Under the pieces are notes generated by a model that was not told the origin of the DNA, did not search any database, and saw nothing but the letters and a program-made list of their open reading frames with translations. A stretch of 64,000 nucleotides of DNA from the NCBI RefSeq assembly GCF_013141775.1, contig NZ_WHOB01000059.1:248001-312000 (forward strand), read 5' to 3'. Numbering within the stretch: position 1 is the first letter of the stretch; every line of letters starts with the position of its first letter. Shown here piece after piece: positions 35,995 through 44,977 of the stretch. This DNA is from Paenibacillus phytohabitans (GTDB taxonomy: Bacteria > Bacillota > Bacilli > Paenibacillales > Paenibacillaceae). A program made the translations under genes and the position numbers.

Positions 35995-36183
35995 GATAGT
36001 TGTACATTGTACAACTAAAAACCGCGAAAAGGCAGGCATGCCTCATATAAGTGTATTCTGTACAACTATATCTGCCCGAAGCGGCGTAAACCATCTATAA
36101 GGGACAGTTTAATTGCACGGAATACAACTAAACGAATAATTGGTTGAAAATCAGGCGATTTAGTTGTACAAAGTGCACTTAAG
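35995..36183. repeat. Four-dyad array, 51-62-51 bp spacing, second copy
   Basis: 25-bp dyads (best: GATAGTTGTAC-ATT-GTACAACTAAA) are centred at 36007, 36058, 36120 and 36171. Spacing is identical to the array at 17246-17434. Confidence 0.85.
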
Positions 36184-36320
36184 CATACCGCGAACCGTAA
36201 TCGTGTCACTGCAAACCCGGCTAGGCCTAGGAGAACTCTCACCATATTCCTCTAGAATCAAACAAAAAACAAGCCCCCGCATCCGAAAGCCTGTCCTCAT
36301 GCACACCTATATCCACTATG

Positions 36321-36728
36321 CTATTGCACGCTCTCATCCATATACATGACTTCCCACAGATGTCCGTCGATATCCTGAAAGCTCCAATTGTACATAAACC
36401 CATGGTCGACCGGATCATTGAACGGTTTCCCGCCGGCCCCAAGTGCCTTATGCACCAACTCGTCCACCTCTGCCCTGCTTGCTGCGGAGAAGGCGAGAAT
36501 GACCTCCGTGTGTCCGGCAGTATCCACAACCGATTTCGAAGTGAAGGTGTTGAAGAATTCTTTGGTCAGCAGCATGGCGAACGTATTGTCATTGATGATC
36601 ATACATGTTGCGTTCTCATCCGTGAATTGCGGGTTGAACTCAAATCCGAGTGCGGTAAAAAAGTTGATCGAATCCTGCAGATTACTCACCGGCAAATTAA
36701 CAAAAAGCTGGCCTGCCTTATATCCCAC
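36321..36728 (-). CDS. VOC (glyoxalase/bleomycin-resistance) family protein
   Basis: 135 residues. One pair of beta-alpha-beta-beta-beta modules: QLFVNLPVSNLQDSINFFTALGFEFNPQFTDENATCMIINDNTFAMLL, then the second half ending in MYNWSFQDIDGHLWEVMYMDESVQ, where FQDIDGHLWEV is the family's C-terminal metal-ligand motif. Start is GTG at 36728 with GAGGTG 8 bases upstream. Members range from lyases to resistance proteins; the role here is unknown. Confidence 0.87.
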   Translation of the reverse strand: MGYKAGQLFVNLPVSNLQDSINFFTALGFEFNPQFTDENATCMIINDNTFAMLLTKEFFNTFTSKSVVDTAGHTEVILAFSAASRAEVDELVHKALGAGGKPFNDPVDHGFMYNWSFQDIDGHLWEVMYMDESVQ

Positions 36729-36804
36729 TTTCTAATCACCTCTGCATCCATGGAGTGTGTTCCGCACCATTATAGCATGAACTTGTCTCAGGCAAAAAGT
36801 TGTG

Positions 36805-37060
36805 GGTGGCGGTGCGATCGCGGGGGCAGATGCAAGTGCGTTAGCTAGTGCGGATGCGAGGGCAGATGCAGATGCAGGTGCAGGGGCGTTAGCTAGTGCG
36901 GATGCGGGGGCAGATGTAGGTGCAGGTGCGTTAGCTTCTGTGGGTGCGGGGGCAGGTGCGTTAGCTAGTTCGAGAGCGGGTGCTGATGTAAGTTCAGGTG
37001 CGGATGCGGATGCAATCGCGGGTACGGGTACGCGTGCGGGGGCGGGCGCAGCACCCCGCA
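36805..37060. repeat. Degenerate hexamer-based repeat (GCGGATGCAG-like)
   Basis: About 250 bp of GGTGCG/GATGCA/GGGGCA hexamers with interspersed GTTAGCTAGT blocks. It reads as Ala/Gly/Asp-rich repeats in one forward frame without a ribosome binding site or start. Not supported as a gene. Confidence 0.75.
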
Positions 37061-37071
37061 GCCCCTCCCGG

Positions 37072-37106
37072 CAAAAAAACTACCGCCGGGCATTAGCCCC
37101 GGCGGT
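37072..37106 (-). terminator. Terminator overlapping the nagA stop codon
   Basis: On the minus strand ACCGCCGGG-loop-CCCGGCGGT is followed by AG and seven T. The nagA stop codon (37093-37095) lies in the loop, so the last codons form the 5' arm. Confidence 0.88.
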
Positions 37107-38262
37107 ACACCCATTCGCCGGCTTTGCAGAGCGCCGCCAGCGACGGCCCGGCGCTGCCCCGGCGGAGCAGCGCAATATCCGCCGGCGCGCCGGCGGCCAG
37201 GCCCGCTGCCTCCGGCAGGGCCATGAAGCCTGCCGGGTGCACGGACGCCATGTCCCAGGCGTCCGGCAGGTCGGCCAGGCCCGCGGCGCTAAGGCGCGCA
37301 ATGTGGCGCAGCAGCATCTGCGCCGAACCGGCCAGCAGCCCGGGCTGGCCGGCGAGATGCAGCCGGCCCTCCGGGGTCAGCACGACGCGGCCGCCGACCG
37401 GCGTGTCGTAGCTGCCGGGCGGCAGGCCGGCGAGGGCAACGGCATCGCTGATCAGCAGTGCCCGGCTGCCCTTGACCTTCATCGCCACCTTCAGCACCTC
37501 ATCCGGGAGGTGGAAGCCATCGGCGATTAGAGTGCACCACAGCTCTTCTTCCGCGAGCTGGGCCCACAGATAATTCGGATGGCGCGGCAGCATAGCATGC
37601 GCCCCGTTGCCGAGATGCGTGGACAGCCGCGCTCCGGCAGCGGCCGCCTCCGAGATCTGCGCCGGGCTTGCCGAGGTATGCCCGATGGAGACCGTAACGC
37701 CCTGCCGCACGCAGTGGCGGATGAACTCCGCACTTCCTTCCCATTCCGGGGACATCGTCACGATGGATATCCGCCCGCCTGCCGCCTCCTGCCACTGGTC
37801 GAACAAGGCCGTACTCGGCGGACGGATATGCTCCAGACTATGCGCTCCGCGCGGACCGTCTTCGGGCGAGAGAAATGGCCCCTCCAGATGGATGCCGCCA
37901 ATCGTGGCAGCGGCGGCAGCATCCTCTTCACAGGCCCGGGCAATCGCCCGCATGGCGCCGTGAATCGTATACGCAGCACCGGTGATCACGGTCGGATAGC
38001 AGGTGGTTATCCCTTCGGTCCACAAGGCGCGGATGGCTTCCTTGACAGCCTCCGCGGTCAGCACCGGATGATTGAAGTCATGTCCCCCATAGCCGTTGAT
38101 CTGCAGGTCTACCAGGCCGGGCGCGGCTACCGGCAGCTCCAGCAGCTCGTCCGGCGGCAGCAGCAGCGGTCCATCCAACGGTTCAATGGCAGCAATAATG
38201 CTGCCCTCCAGATGGATACGGACCGGCTCGCCTGTACGGTAATGCAGTGCATCCACAATCAT
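37093..38262 (-). CDS. nagA: N-acetylglucosamine-6-phosphate deacetylase
   Basis: 389 residues from the ATG at 38262 (GGAG 10 bases upstream; 4-bp ATGA overlap with nagB). It removes acetate from GlcNAc-6-P. Amidohydrolase marks: APGLVDLQINGYGGHDF, GIHLEGPFLSPEDGPRGAH (metal Glu), VSIGHTSASPAQI, STHLGNGAHAML and the catalytic Asp in ALLISDAVALAGLPPG. It is the last gene of the amino-sugar operon; the terminator is built into its end. High G+C in the C-terminal third (near 37.1-37.4 kb) contrasts with neighbours. Confidence 0.93.
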   Translation of the reverse strand: MIVDALHYRTGEPVRIHLEGSIIAAIEPLDGPLLLPPDELLELPVAAPGLVDLQINGYGGHDFNHPVLTAEAVKEAIRALWTEGITTCYPTVITGAAYTIHGAMRAIARACEEDAAAAATIGGIHLEGPFLSPEDGPRGAHSLEHIRPPSTALFDQWQEAAGGRISIVTMSPEWEGSAEFIRHCVRQGVTVSIGHTSASPAQISEAAAAGARLSTHLGNGAHAMLPRHPNYLWAQLAEEELWCTLIADGFHLPDEVLKVAMKVKGSRALLISDAVALAGLPPGSYDTPVGGRVVLTPEGRLHLAGQPGLLAGSAQMLLRHIARLSAAGLADLPDAWDMASVHPAGFMALPEAAGLAAGAPADIALLRRGSAGPSLAALCKAGEWVYRRG

Positions 38263-39038
38263 CGCACAACCGCTCCGAAGGAATCTGTGTCCACAAACAG
38301 CCGGCAATCCCCGTGGCTGCGCAGGATTGTGGACGGGCAGGCTGTGGAGACGGATTCATGCAGCGTACGGGTAACTGCACCGCGCTTCGTCGGACCCGGG
38401 ACCATGCAGAACAGCCACTTGGCGGAGAGCAGCACCGGGATCGTCAAGGTCAAGGCCTGCTGCGGAACCTCCTCCAGACTGGCGAAGCATCCGTCATTCA
38501 CCTGCTGGGTGCGGCAGGCGGCATCGAGGGTCACCGCTTTGACCAGCCGGGGATCATGAAAATCCGCAACCGGAGGGTCATTGAAGGCCAGATGGCCATT
38601 CTCGCCAATGCCGAGGCAGACAATATCGATGGGAGCCTCCGCCAGCAGCCTGCCATAACGCTCACATTCAGCCTCAAGCTCTGCGGCAGGATTGATATAA
38701 TGAACTCTGCCCGGCTTCACCTTGTCGAACAGCGCTTCCCGGAGGAAGCTGCCGAAGCTCTGCGGCGAGCCTTCCGGGAGTCCGAGATATTCGTCCATAT
38801 GGAAGGCCGTAATCCGGCTCCAGTCCAGATCCTTGGCTGCGGCAAGCTCGGCAAGGAATTCATTCTGGGAAGGGGCGGCGGCGAAAATAATTCTTACGAA
38901 GGTCTTGGACGCCAGCAGCGCCCGGATCGCCGCGGCTGCTTCACGCCCTGCCGCAGATCCCAGCAGCTGCCGGTTCTCAAACACACGGACAAGCATGGAA
39001 CCTGCCATTTCGGTATGGATTGGTGTCACTTTCAGCAT
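38259..39038 (-). CDS. nagB: Glucosamine-6-phosphate deaminase
   Basis: 259 residues. It converts GlcN-6-P to fructose-6-P and ammonia. Marks: TAFHMDEYLGLPEGSPQSFGSFLRE (catalytic Asp) and DIVCLGIGENGHLAFNDPPVADF (ring-opening His). RBS GGGAGG lies 8 bases before the ATG. The 5' end overlaps the upstream response-regulator gene by 7 bp and the 3' end overlaps nagA by 4 bp, so expression is tightly coupled. Confidence 0.93.
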   Translation of the reverse strand: MLKVTPIHTEMAGSMLVRVFENRQLLGSAAGREAAAAIRALLASKTFVRIIFAAAPSQNEFLAELAAAKDLDWSRITAFHMDEYLGLPEGSPQSFGSFLREALFDKVKPGRVHYINPAAELEAECERYGRLLAEAPIDIVCLGIGENGHLAFNDPPVADFHDPRLVKAVTLDAACRTQQVNDGCFASLEEVPQQALTLTIPVLLSAKWLFCMVPGPTKRGAVTRTLHESVSTACPSTILRSHGDCRLFVDTDSFGAVVR

Positions 39039-40675
39039 GAGTAGTTCCTCCCTGTGCCTTGTGGTTGTCCGTTCCTTGTTCCTTCCTCACCCCGGAATTC
39101 ACCCGGAGTGAAGCCTGTATGCAGCTTGAACAGCTTGGTGAAATAGCTTTTGTTCTCGTAGCCCAGCTGCTCGGCGACCTGCTCCACACTTTGCGGAGAC
39201 TGGTCCAGCAGCTCTTTGGCATGCTCCATCTTGGTATGGGTAACATAGTGAATGAAGCTCATCCCGGTTTCTTTTTTGAACAGGCGGCTGAAATAGCTCG
39301 AATTCAGATGAGTGTATTCGGCTACCTCCTCCAGCGTAATTTTACGGTTCAGATGCCGGTCCACATACTGCTTCACCTTCTTGATCTCATCCCGCCGTGT
39401 CTCCTGGTACATCTCCCGGATTACCGGCAGACGTTCATAGAAGAATTGCAGGGACCACTCTTCCAGGCTGTCAATATGCTCAATGGCAGTGATAGTGTCA
39501 TGCAGCATCTCCAGGGAAAAGGTTGACTGGAACTGTTGACGGGCCATCAGCCGCATCTGGTTATCATAGAGCAGCTTGAGCACCCATTCCTTGACCTGGC
39601 GCGGAGCAAAACGCTTCACCCGGATATAATCCATCCATTTGGACAGCAGCTCCTCCAGCCGCCCGGCCGATTCCTCCAGGAACGCATCCCGGATCTCCCG
39701 GGAGGCTTCGGTGTAATGCAGAAACAGATCCTCACCGGTGAACGGCTGGAGCTCCTTCAGCCCGGTCAGCTCGCCCGGCTTCAGATAAAAGGCATTCTCC
39801 CGCCCCTGTGTAAGCAGCGTTATAATCCCTTCACGGAAATGCCCGCTGCCGGGCGGAATACACAGATATTGAAAGGATGCCCCTACCCCCGGCATGCTCT
39901 GAACCGCAGAACGCAGCTTGCCGAGCATGGAGATATGGCCGGCACTTGCGCCATTACCCATCCCTCCGGTGAAGACCAGCACGCAGTCCCGCCCGCTGTA
40001 GGGCAGACATACGGCGGCCGTTCCATCCTGAAGCACCGCTTCGGCAGCGGATTCCACCAGTGCCATTAGCGCAAGATCATCCCGGACCGGCTCCCCGGTA
40101 CTGCCGCTGACCCGGCATAGGACGGCTACATTTGCCGTCAAATCGGGTATAATCCCCAGCTCGGCGGCATCCGGAAGCCATTCGGTGTCCGGCAGCTCCC
40201 GGGCGGCAATCCGCCGCAGCACACTCTGCTTCAGCAGCACCTTTTGATTCTCCGCCATGCTTTTCCATTTCAGCGTCTGGGCTTTGTCCGCATCCCTGCG
40301 CCGCAGCTCATCGCCAATCTCCTGCAGCAGACCGGTAATCAGCTCGCGGCTGATCATCTCCTTGAGAATGTAATCACTCACCATCAGCTTCACCGCCTGC
40401 TGCGCATACGTGAAATCATCCATACATGACAGCACCACAACGCGTAAATCCTCGTTCATCAGCTTCAGCTCGCGGATCAGCTCAATGCCGTCCATATAAG
40501 GCATGCCAATATCCGTTATCACAATATCCGGCATACCAGCCTGCGCTTTCTCCAGGGCAACCAGACCATTTTTGCAGGCCGAATGAAGGGTCAGTCCAAG
40601 CTCGTTCCAGGGAATTACTGCCGAGAGAAAGTCCAGTACCGGATAATCATCATCCACCAGCATCACGCTATACAT
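39032..40675 (-). CDS. YesN-type response regulator with AraC DNA-binding domain
   Basis: 547 residues from the ATG at 40675, preceded by AGGGAGAG; the frame extends 30 codons upstream without a receiver-like sequence. Receiver domain 1-120 with Asp-Asp pocket (LVDDD) and phospho-acceptor Asp55 in IVITDIGMPYMDG. A middle region of about 300 residues is variable. The AraC HTH occupies the last 100 residues (LEEVAEYTHLNSSYFSRLFKKETGMSFIHYVTHTKMEHAKELL and VEQVAEQLGYENKSYFTKLFKLHTGFTP). It pairs with the upstream kinase and should activate this operon in response to the imported amino sugar. Confidence 0.93.
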   Translation of the reverse strand: MYSVMLVDDDYPVLDFLSAVIPWNELGLTLHSACKNGLVALEKAQAGMPDIVITDIGMPYMDGIELIRELKLMNEDLRVVVLSCMDDFTYAQQAVKLMVSDYILKEMISRELITGLLQEIGDELRRRDADKAQTLKWKSMAENQKVLLKQSVLRRIAARELPDTEWLPDAAELGIIPDLTANVAVLCRVSGSTGEPVRDDLALMALVESAAEAVLQDGTAAVCLPYSGRDCVLVFTGGMGNGASAGHISMLGKLRSAVQSMPGVGASFQYLCIPPGSGHFREGIITLLTQGRENAFYLKPGELTGLKELQPFTGEDLFLHYTEASREIRDAFLEESAGRLEELLSKWMDYIRVKRFAPRQVKEWVLKLLYDNQMRLMARQQFQSTFSLEMLHDTITAIEHIDSLEEWSLQFFYERLPVIREMYQETRRDEIKKVKQYVDRHLNRKITLEEVAEYTHLNSSYFSRLFKKETGMSFIHYVTHTKMEHAKELLDQSPQSVEQVAEQLGYENKSYFTKLFKLHTGFTPGEFRGEEGTRNGQPQGTGRNYSC

Positions 40676-40694
40676 CGTTCTCACTCTCCCTTTC

Positions 40695-42494
40695 CTAACC
40701 TTGATCCGGAATTTCTTCAGGAAGCACAAACAGGAAGGTTGTCCCTTGTCCGGGGATACTGTCAATGGTAACCTGGAAGGCTGAACCGTACGTCAGATAC
40801 AGACGCTCGTATACGTTCGACATTCCAATATGAGCCAGTCTGCTGGACGGCATGGCTTCCAGCTCCGGCGGCTCGGAGCCAACCTCTGCCCGGAGCCGGT
40901 TCAGGGTCACCTCATCCATGCCCCGGCCGTTATCTTCAATCGCGATGAGCAGCCGGCTGTCCTGGGTCCAGGTGCGGATCAGAATGCGTCCGCTCTCCTG
41001 GCGCAGGCCGTGAATGTAAGCATTCTCGATAACCGGCTGCAGCAGGAAGCGCGGGATTTTTACCCCAAGGCTCTCCGAGGTGCAGTCTGTATCCAGCGTA
41101 ACTTCATCGGCCTGGCGGAAATTCAGCAGCTCCACATAACTCCTGACAATATGCAGCTCATCATGCAGAGAAGTATACTCATCGCGCTGTTGAATGGTCA
41201 TCCGCAGCAGCCGGGACAGCGAGAACAGCAGCTCCGCATTCTCCTCATCCCCCCGCATCATAATGCGCAGGCGGATGGAATTAAGAATATTGAACAGGAA
41301 ATGCGGATTGATCTGCGATTGAAGCATCGCCAGCTCGGCCTTGCGCTTCTGCGCCTGCTCCACCTTAATCTGTTCGATCATTTTCTCCACCCGGTCCAGC
41401 ATATGGTCAAAAGACTTGCCAAGCCGCCCAATCTCGTCATACCCGCGCACGCCGGAACGGATGCCAAGCTCACCCTGCTCCACTCTGGCCGCTACGCTGT
41501 CCAGCCTGATTACCGGCTTCGTGAACTGACGGACCAGCAGGACCAGGATCAGCAGGAAGAACGCTCCCGATACGATCTGCACGACTGTACTCCAGCGGTG
41601 GGTTGCACTGATCTGGCTAACCGCCTCACGGTAAGGCGACAGGCTGACGATCCGGTAATTTCCATAGGGAATATCCAGGCTGCTGAGCAGATATTGTTCA
41701 TTCCGGTAGTCCATGAAACGTGAATCAGCTGTACCACTCAGTTCATCCGCAAGCGCAAACGGCTGACCCAGGCGCGTCTTATCCCGGGAGGCCAGTACCG
41801 TTCCGTCAGGTGCAATCAGCAGTGTCTCCTGGCCTTTACGGTTATCATTGAAGATCTGGCTGATCCGGCTCTCGGCGATACTGATAATGACCGTCGCATA
41901 AGTGGAATTGGAGGACAGCTTGAGATTGCGGGCAATCGTCAGCACCTGCGGGCTGGTCTGGGCAACGGTAGGAATATAGTTATCGAGCACACCTGCCCAG
42001 TAGAGATCGAAGACAGGCTGCTGACGGGCTTTTTCCATCCAGGGCTGCTGCAGCAGGGCGCCGACATCCAGCTTGGCGTAAGGATAATTCGAATAATATT
42101 GGCCGTCTGAGGTAAGCACGGTGACAAATGTTTTCTCCATCATGGAGGTCACGCTTTCGAGCTTTTCGGTAACCTCTTTGAACTCCAGTACATTCTTGGC
42201 TGTATCCGGCTGATGCAGCTTACTGCGCTGCCAATTTTCTTTGAGAATAAGCGTAATCCCGGGATCGAACTGAATGTAATTCGACACCAGCACCATATTG
42301 CTGAGAAGGTTCGAGATATACATGCTCTCCTGCTCCAGCGAACGGCGTTCATTCTGAATCACCTGGGAGCGGAGGATGTGCTCGGTATAGGAATTGGAAA
42401 TATACAGGGTAATGGAGGCGGGAAGCAGCAGACAGAGCAAGGAAGCTACGAGCAGCTTGTTGCGAAAACCGAGTTTCCATCCTTTTGGCAGCAA
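40695..42494 (-). CDS. YesM-type sensor histidine kinase
   Basis: About 599 residues. I take the TTG at 42494, 6 bases after AGGGGGGA; a GTG at 42512 lacks any ribosome binding site. TM1 (LLVASLLCLLLPASITLYI), an extracellular dCache-like sensor (about 40-290), TM2 (VVQIVSGAFFLLILVLLV), HAMP (KPVIRLDSVAARVEQGELGIRS), then the His_kinase motif LAMLQSQINPHFLFNILNSIRLRIM (phospho-His in NPHF) and HATPase_c (IENAYIHGL, IAIEDNGRGM, GIGMSNVYERL-like HIGMSNVYERLYLTYG). It lies 20 bp before the response-regulator gene. Confidence 0.92.
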   Translation of the reverse strand: MLPKGWKLGFRNKLLVASLLCLLLPASITLYISNSYTEHILRSQVIQNERRSLEQESMYISNLLSNMVLVSNYIQFDPGITLILKENWQRSKLHQPDTAKNVLEFKEVTEKLESVTSMMEKTFVTVLTSDGQYYSNYPYAKLDVGALLQQPWMEKARQQPVFDLYWAGVLDNYIPTVAQTSPQVLTIARNLKLSSNSTYATVIISIAESRISQIFNDNRKGQETLLIAPDGTVLASRDKTRLGQPFALADELSGTADSRFMDYRNEQYLLSSLDIPYGNYRIVSLSPYREAVSQISATHRWSTVVQIVSGAFFLLILVLLVRQFTKPVIRLDSVAARVEQGELGIRSGVRGYDEIGRLGKSFDHMLDRVEKMIEQIKVEQAQKRKAELAMLQSQINPHFLFNILNSIRLRIMMRGDEENAELLFSLSRLLRMTIQQRDEYTSLHDELHIVRSYVELLNFRQADEVTLDTDCTSESLGVKIPRFLLQPVIENAYIHGLRQESGRILIRTWTQDSRLLIAIEDNGRGMDEVTLNRLRAEVGSEPPELEAMPSSRLAHIGMSNVYERLYLTYGSAFQVTIDSIPGQGTTFLFVLPEEIPDQG

Positions 42495-42612
42495 TGGCAA
42501 TCCCCCCTTCACAATCAGACGATCGTTTTCTTTGCTTCTATCATATCAGCTTTCCGCCTCCAGTAATTCATTTCCCAGTAATATTTCGACAAAATATGAC
42601 GGTTCGCTTCAT

Positions 42613-43974
42613 TTACTTATTGGCGTCCACGATCTTTTGCAGTTCAGCTTGCGCTTTGCTGACCGTAGTTTCCAGATCCTGCTGTTTCAGGATGTACAGC
42701 TCGGTTTCTTTGGTAAAAGCAGTTTCCAGCTCGCCCTGATAGGTCGGCGGTACACTCAGCGGAGCTGGCTTGGCATTCTTGATTACGTAGGCCAGTGAGG
42801 TTTCGTCAATCTTGTCCGGGCTCATGGCGGATGCCTTCACTCCGGCGATGTATTGATCGACATCCTGCTTCTTCCAGGCGGAGTATACATTCTGCATCTG
42901 CTCGCCCTCTGTAGAATACCAGCGGATGAAATCATAGGCTTCCTGCTGATGCTGCGATTTCTCCAGAATGCCCACATAGTTGCCGTTGGCAATACTGACT
43001 CCGGCAGGCTGTCCGGCGCTGTTGGAAGGCATCGGTGCAAAAGCAGTGGTGAACGTAGCCGGGAATTCCTCCGATCCGCCCGCTTCTCCAATCATCCAGT
43101 TGCCGGTCACAATCATCGCGGCATGTCCGGTGAAGAATTCAGAACGGTAAGCCAGCTTCTGGGAGATGGTATCTGCATAAGGTACAGCCACTCCGGATTC
43201 CTCCGCCTTGCTGCGCAGCTCCAGGGATTGTCGGATACCCGCGCTGTCAATATTTACGATGCCGTTATTGACCAGATTGTTGTCCTTCTCCTGGTTGATG
43301 ATGGCCAGCTCCCAGTACATCGCCCAGGTATGGAAATAAGTGCCGAAGGTCTTGGACGGCCCGGTACCGCTGGTCAGCTTGGCGGAGTAGTCAAGATAGT
43401 CATCCCAGCTCCATTCCGTAGGCACAGCCAGTCCAGCCGCATCCAGCTTGTCCTTGTTCAGCAGGACGAAATAATTCTCCAGGGTATCGGGAAGTGCATA
43501 CACCTGTCCGTCTACGGATGGATCAATCGTATATTCATCCGCCAGCGTGATGCCTTCTTTGCTGATCAGGTCATTCAACGAAGCCAGCAGTCCGAGTCCC
43601 GCACGCTGTGAGTAGTCGGTTGCACCCGGCATGAACACAACGTCCAGGTTCTCGCCGGAAGCAACGAGGAGATCCAGCTTCTTCATCCCGGCCACGGAAT
43701 CGCCGTTGTCAGCCAGCTCCACGTATTCCAGTGTAATTCCCGGATGGGAATCCTCATACGCCTGCAGAATAGGTTCCATATCCGCCGCAGGTGACCAGTT
43801 GGCGACTTTGATCGTGACAGGTTCTGCAGAAGGTGCAGCACTCTCCGCCGCATCCGGTGCAGCAGTGCTGCTATTAGTGGGAGATGCATTATTAGTGTTG
43901 TTCGAATTGCCGCAGCCCGCCAGGGCTACAAGGAGCACGGTGATCCATACCAACGCGAATACATTCTTTTTCAT
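42613..43974 (-). CDS. Sugar ABC transporter substrate-binding lipoprotein
   Basis: 453 residues from the ATG at 43974 (AAGGGG 8 bases upstream). The lipoprotein signal peptide ends in LVALAGC with Cys21, followed by a Ser/Thr/Ala/Asn-rich linker. The rest is the solute-binding family 1 fold (VTIKVANWSPAADMEPILQAYEDSHPGITLEYVEL, AAMIVTGNWMIGEAGG, YDFIRWYSTEGEQMQNVYSAW). It lies between the two permeases and the kinase gene, and should bind the sugar for the amino-sugar pathway; ligand inferred from nagA, nagB and GH20 neighbours. Confidence 0.92.
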   Translation of the reverse strand: MKKNVFALVWITVLLVALAGCGNSNNTNNASPTNSSTAAPDAAESAAPSAEPVTIKVANWSPAADMEPILQAYEDSHPGITLEYVELADNGDSVAGMKKLDLLVASGENLDVVFMPGATDYSQRAGLGLLASLNDLISKEGITLADEYTIDPSVDGQVYALPDTLENYFVLLNKDKLDAAGLAVPTEWSWDDYLDYSAKLTSGTGPSKTFGTYFHTWAMYWELAIINQEKDNNLVNNGIVNIDSAGIRQSLELRSKAEESGVAVPYADTISQKLAYRSEFFTGHAAMIVTGNWMIGEAGGSEEFPATFTTAFAPMPSNSAGQPAGVSIANGNYVGILEKSQHQQEAYDFIRWYSTEGEQMQNVYSAWKKQDVDQYIAGVKASAMSPDKIDETSLAYVIKNAKPAPLSVPPTYQGELETAFTKETELYILKQQDLETTVSKAQAELQKIVDANK

Positions 43975-44124
43975 TAATAACACCCCTTCTAATGTGAGTT
44001 CTCCCTGCCTATGAAGCTTGTCCGGCAGCTGTTCCTTATCGTCTGGACTTACCGATGTATACACTGACAGTCACGTCCGCTCCACCCACCTCCGGTTATG
44101 CAACTTCCGGGAACTTGCCAGCCT

Positions 44125-44961
44125 TCACCCCTTCACCCCCCCCAAGGAAATGCCTTCGATGACCTGCTTCTGGCCGAGGATGAACACTACGAGCAGCGGT
44201 ACGATTGCAGAGACGGAAGCCGCCATGATAAGGGAATAGAATGCGCCGTTACGGTCAGCGAAGGCATTCATGCCAAGCTGAAGGGTATAGAGCGTCTTGC
44301 TGTTCAGAAAGACCAGCGGCGTCTGAAAATCATTCCAGGTCCAGATAAACCGCAGAATGGCATAAGTGGCAATCGCCGGCCGGACCAGCGGAAACAGAAT
44401 GGAGAGGAAAATACGGATATGGCCCGCCCCGTCGATCTGCCCGGATTCGATGTATTCATTCGAGAGTGAAGCGAAAAACTGGCGGAGCAGGAAGGTTCCC
44501 AGTACGCTGAACCCGCCCAGCAGAATCAGGCCCAGATGGGTGTCGTACAGCCCGATAGTGCGGAACATGATGAACAGAGGCACCAGCGTGGCTTCCGCAG
44601 GAATCATATAAGTGGCCAGCACCACTACAAATAATGCGTTTCTGCCCGGGAAGCGGATTTTGGTGAAGCCGTAGGCGGCCATGCTGGAGACGGCTACGGA
44701 CAGGAGTGTCGTGAGTGCTGTGACTTTGATGGAGTTCCAATAATACAGGGTAAAGTTCGCTTTGCCAAACCACACAGAGTGGTAGTTGAACGATGCCCTC
44801 CAGGTTTGCGGAATCCATTCGATCGGATATTTGAACACATCAGCCTCAGGCTTAAGCGAAGCGGACAGCATCCATATAAAAGGGAGCAGGAATACGATGC
44901 CCAGCAGCGCCATGAGTAGAGTGATGACCGCTTTTCCCCAGTCCAGATTCTTTAATTTCAC
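44125..44961 (-). CDS. Sugar ABC transporter permease (MalG-like)
   Basis: 279 residues from the GTG at 44961, which has GGGAGGG 6 bases upstream; the frame to 45090 lies inside the upstream permease gene. Six membrane segments and the EAA loop (EYIESGQIDGAGHIRIFLSILFPLVRPA) that contacts the ATPase. Second permease of a family-1 carbohydrate importer. It starts 16 bp after the first permease gene. Confidence 0.92.
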   Translation of the reverse strand: MKLKNLDWGKAVITLLMALLGIVFLLPFIWMLSASLKPEADVFKYPIEWIPQTWRASFNYHSVWFGKANFTLYYWNSIKVTALTTLLSVAVSSMAAYGFTKIRFPGRNALFVVVLATYMIPAEATLVPLFIMFRTIGLYDTHLGLILLGGFSVLGTFLLRQFFASLSNEYIESGQIDGAGHIRIFLSILFPLVRPAIATYAILRFIWTWNDFQTPLVFLNSKTLYTLQLGMNAFADRNGAFYSLIMAASVSAIVPLLVVFILGQKQVIEGISLGGVKG

Positions 44962-44977
44962 AGGGGTCCCTCCCTTT

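Noticed and set aside
36802..37530. 242-codon Ala/Gly/Asp-rich plus-strand frame
   Set aside because: Its first third is the hexamer repeat and the rest is antisense to nagA; no ribosome binding site.
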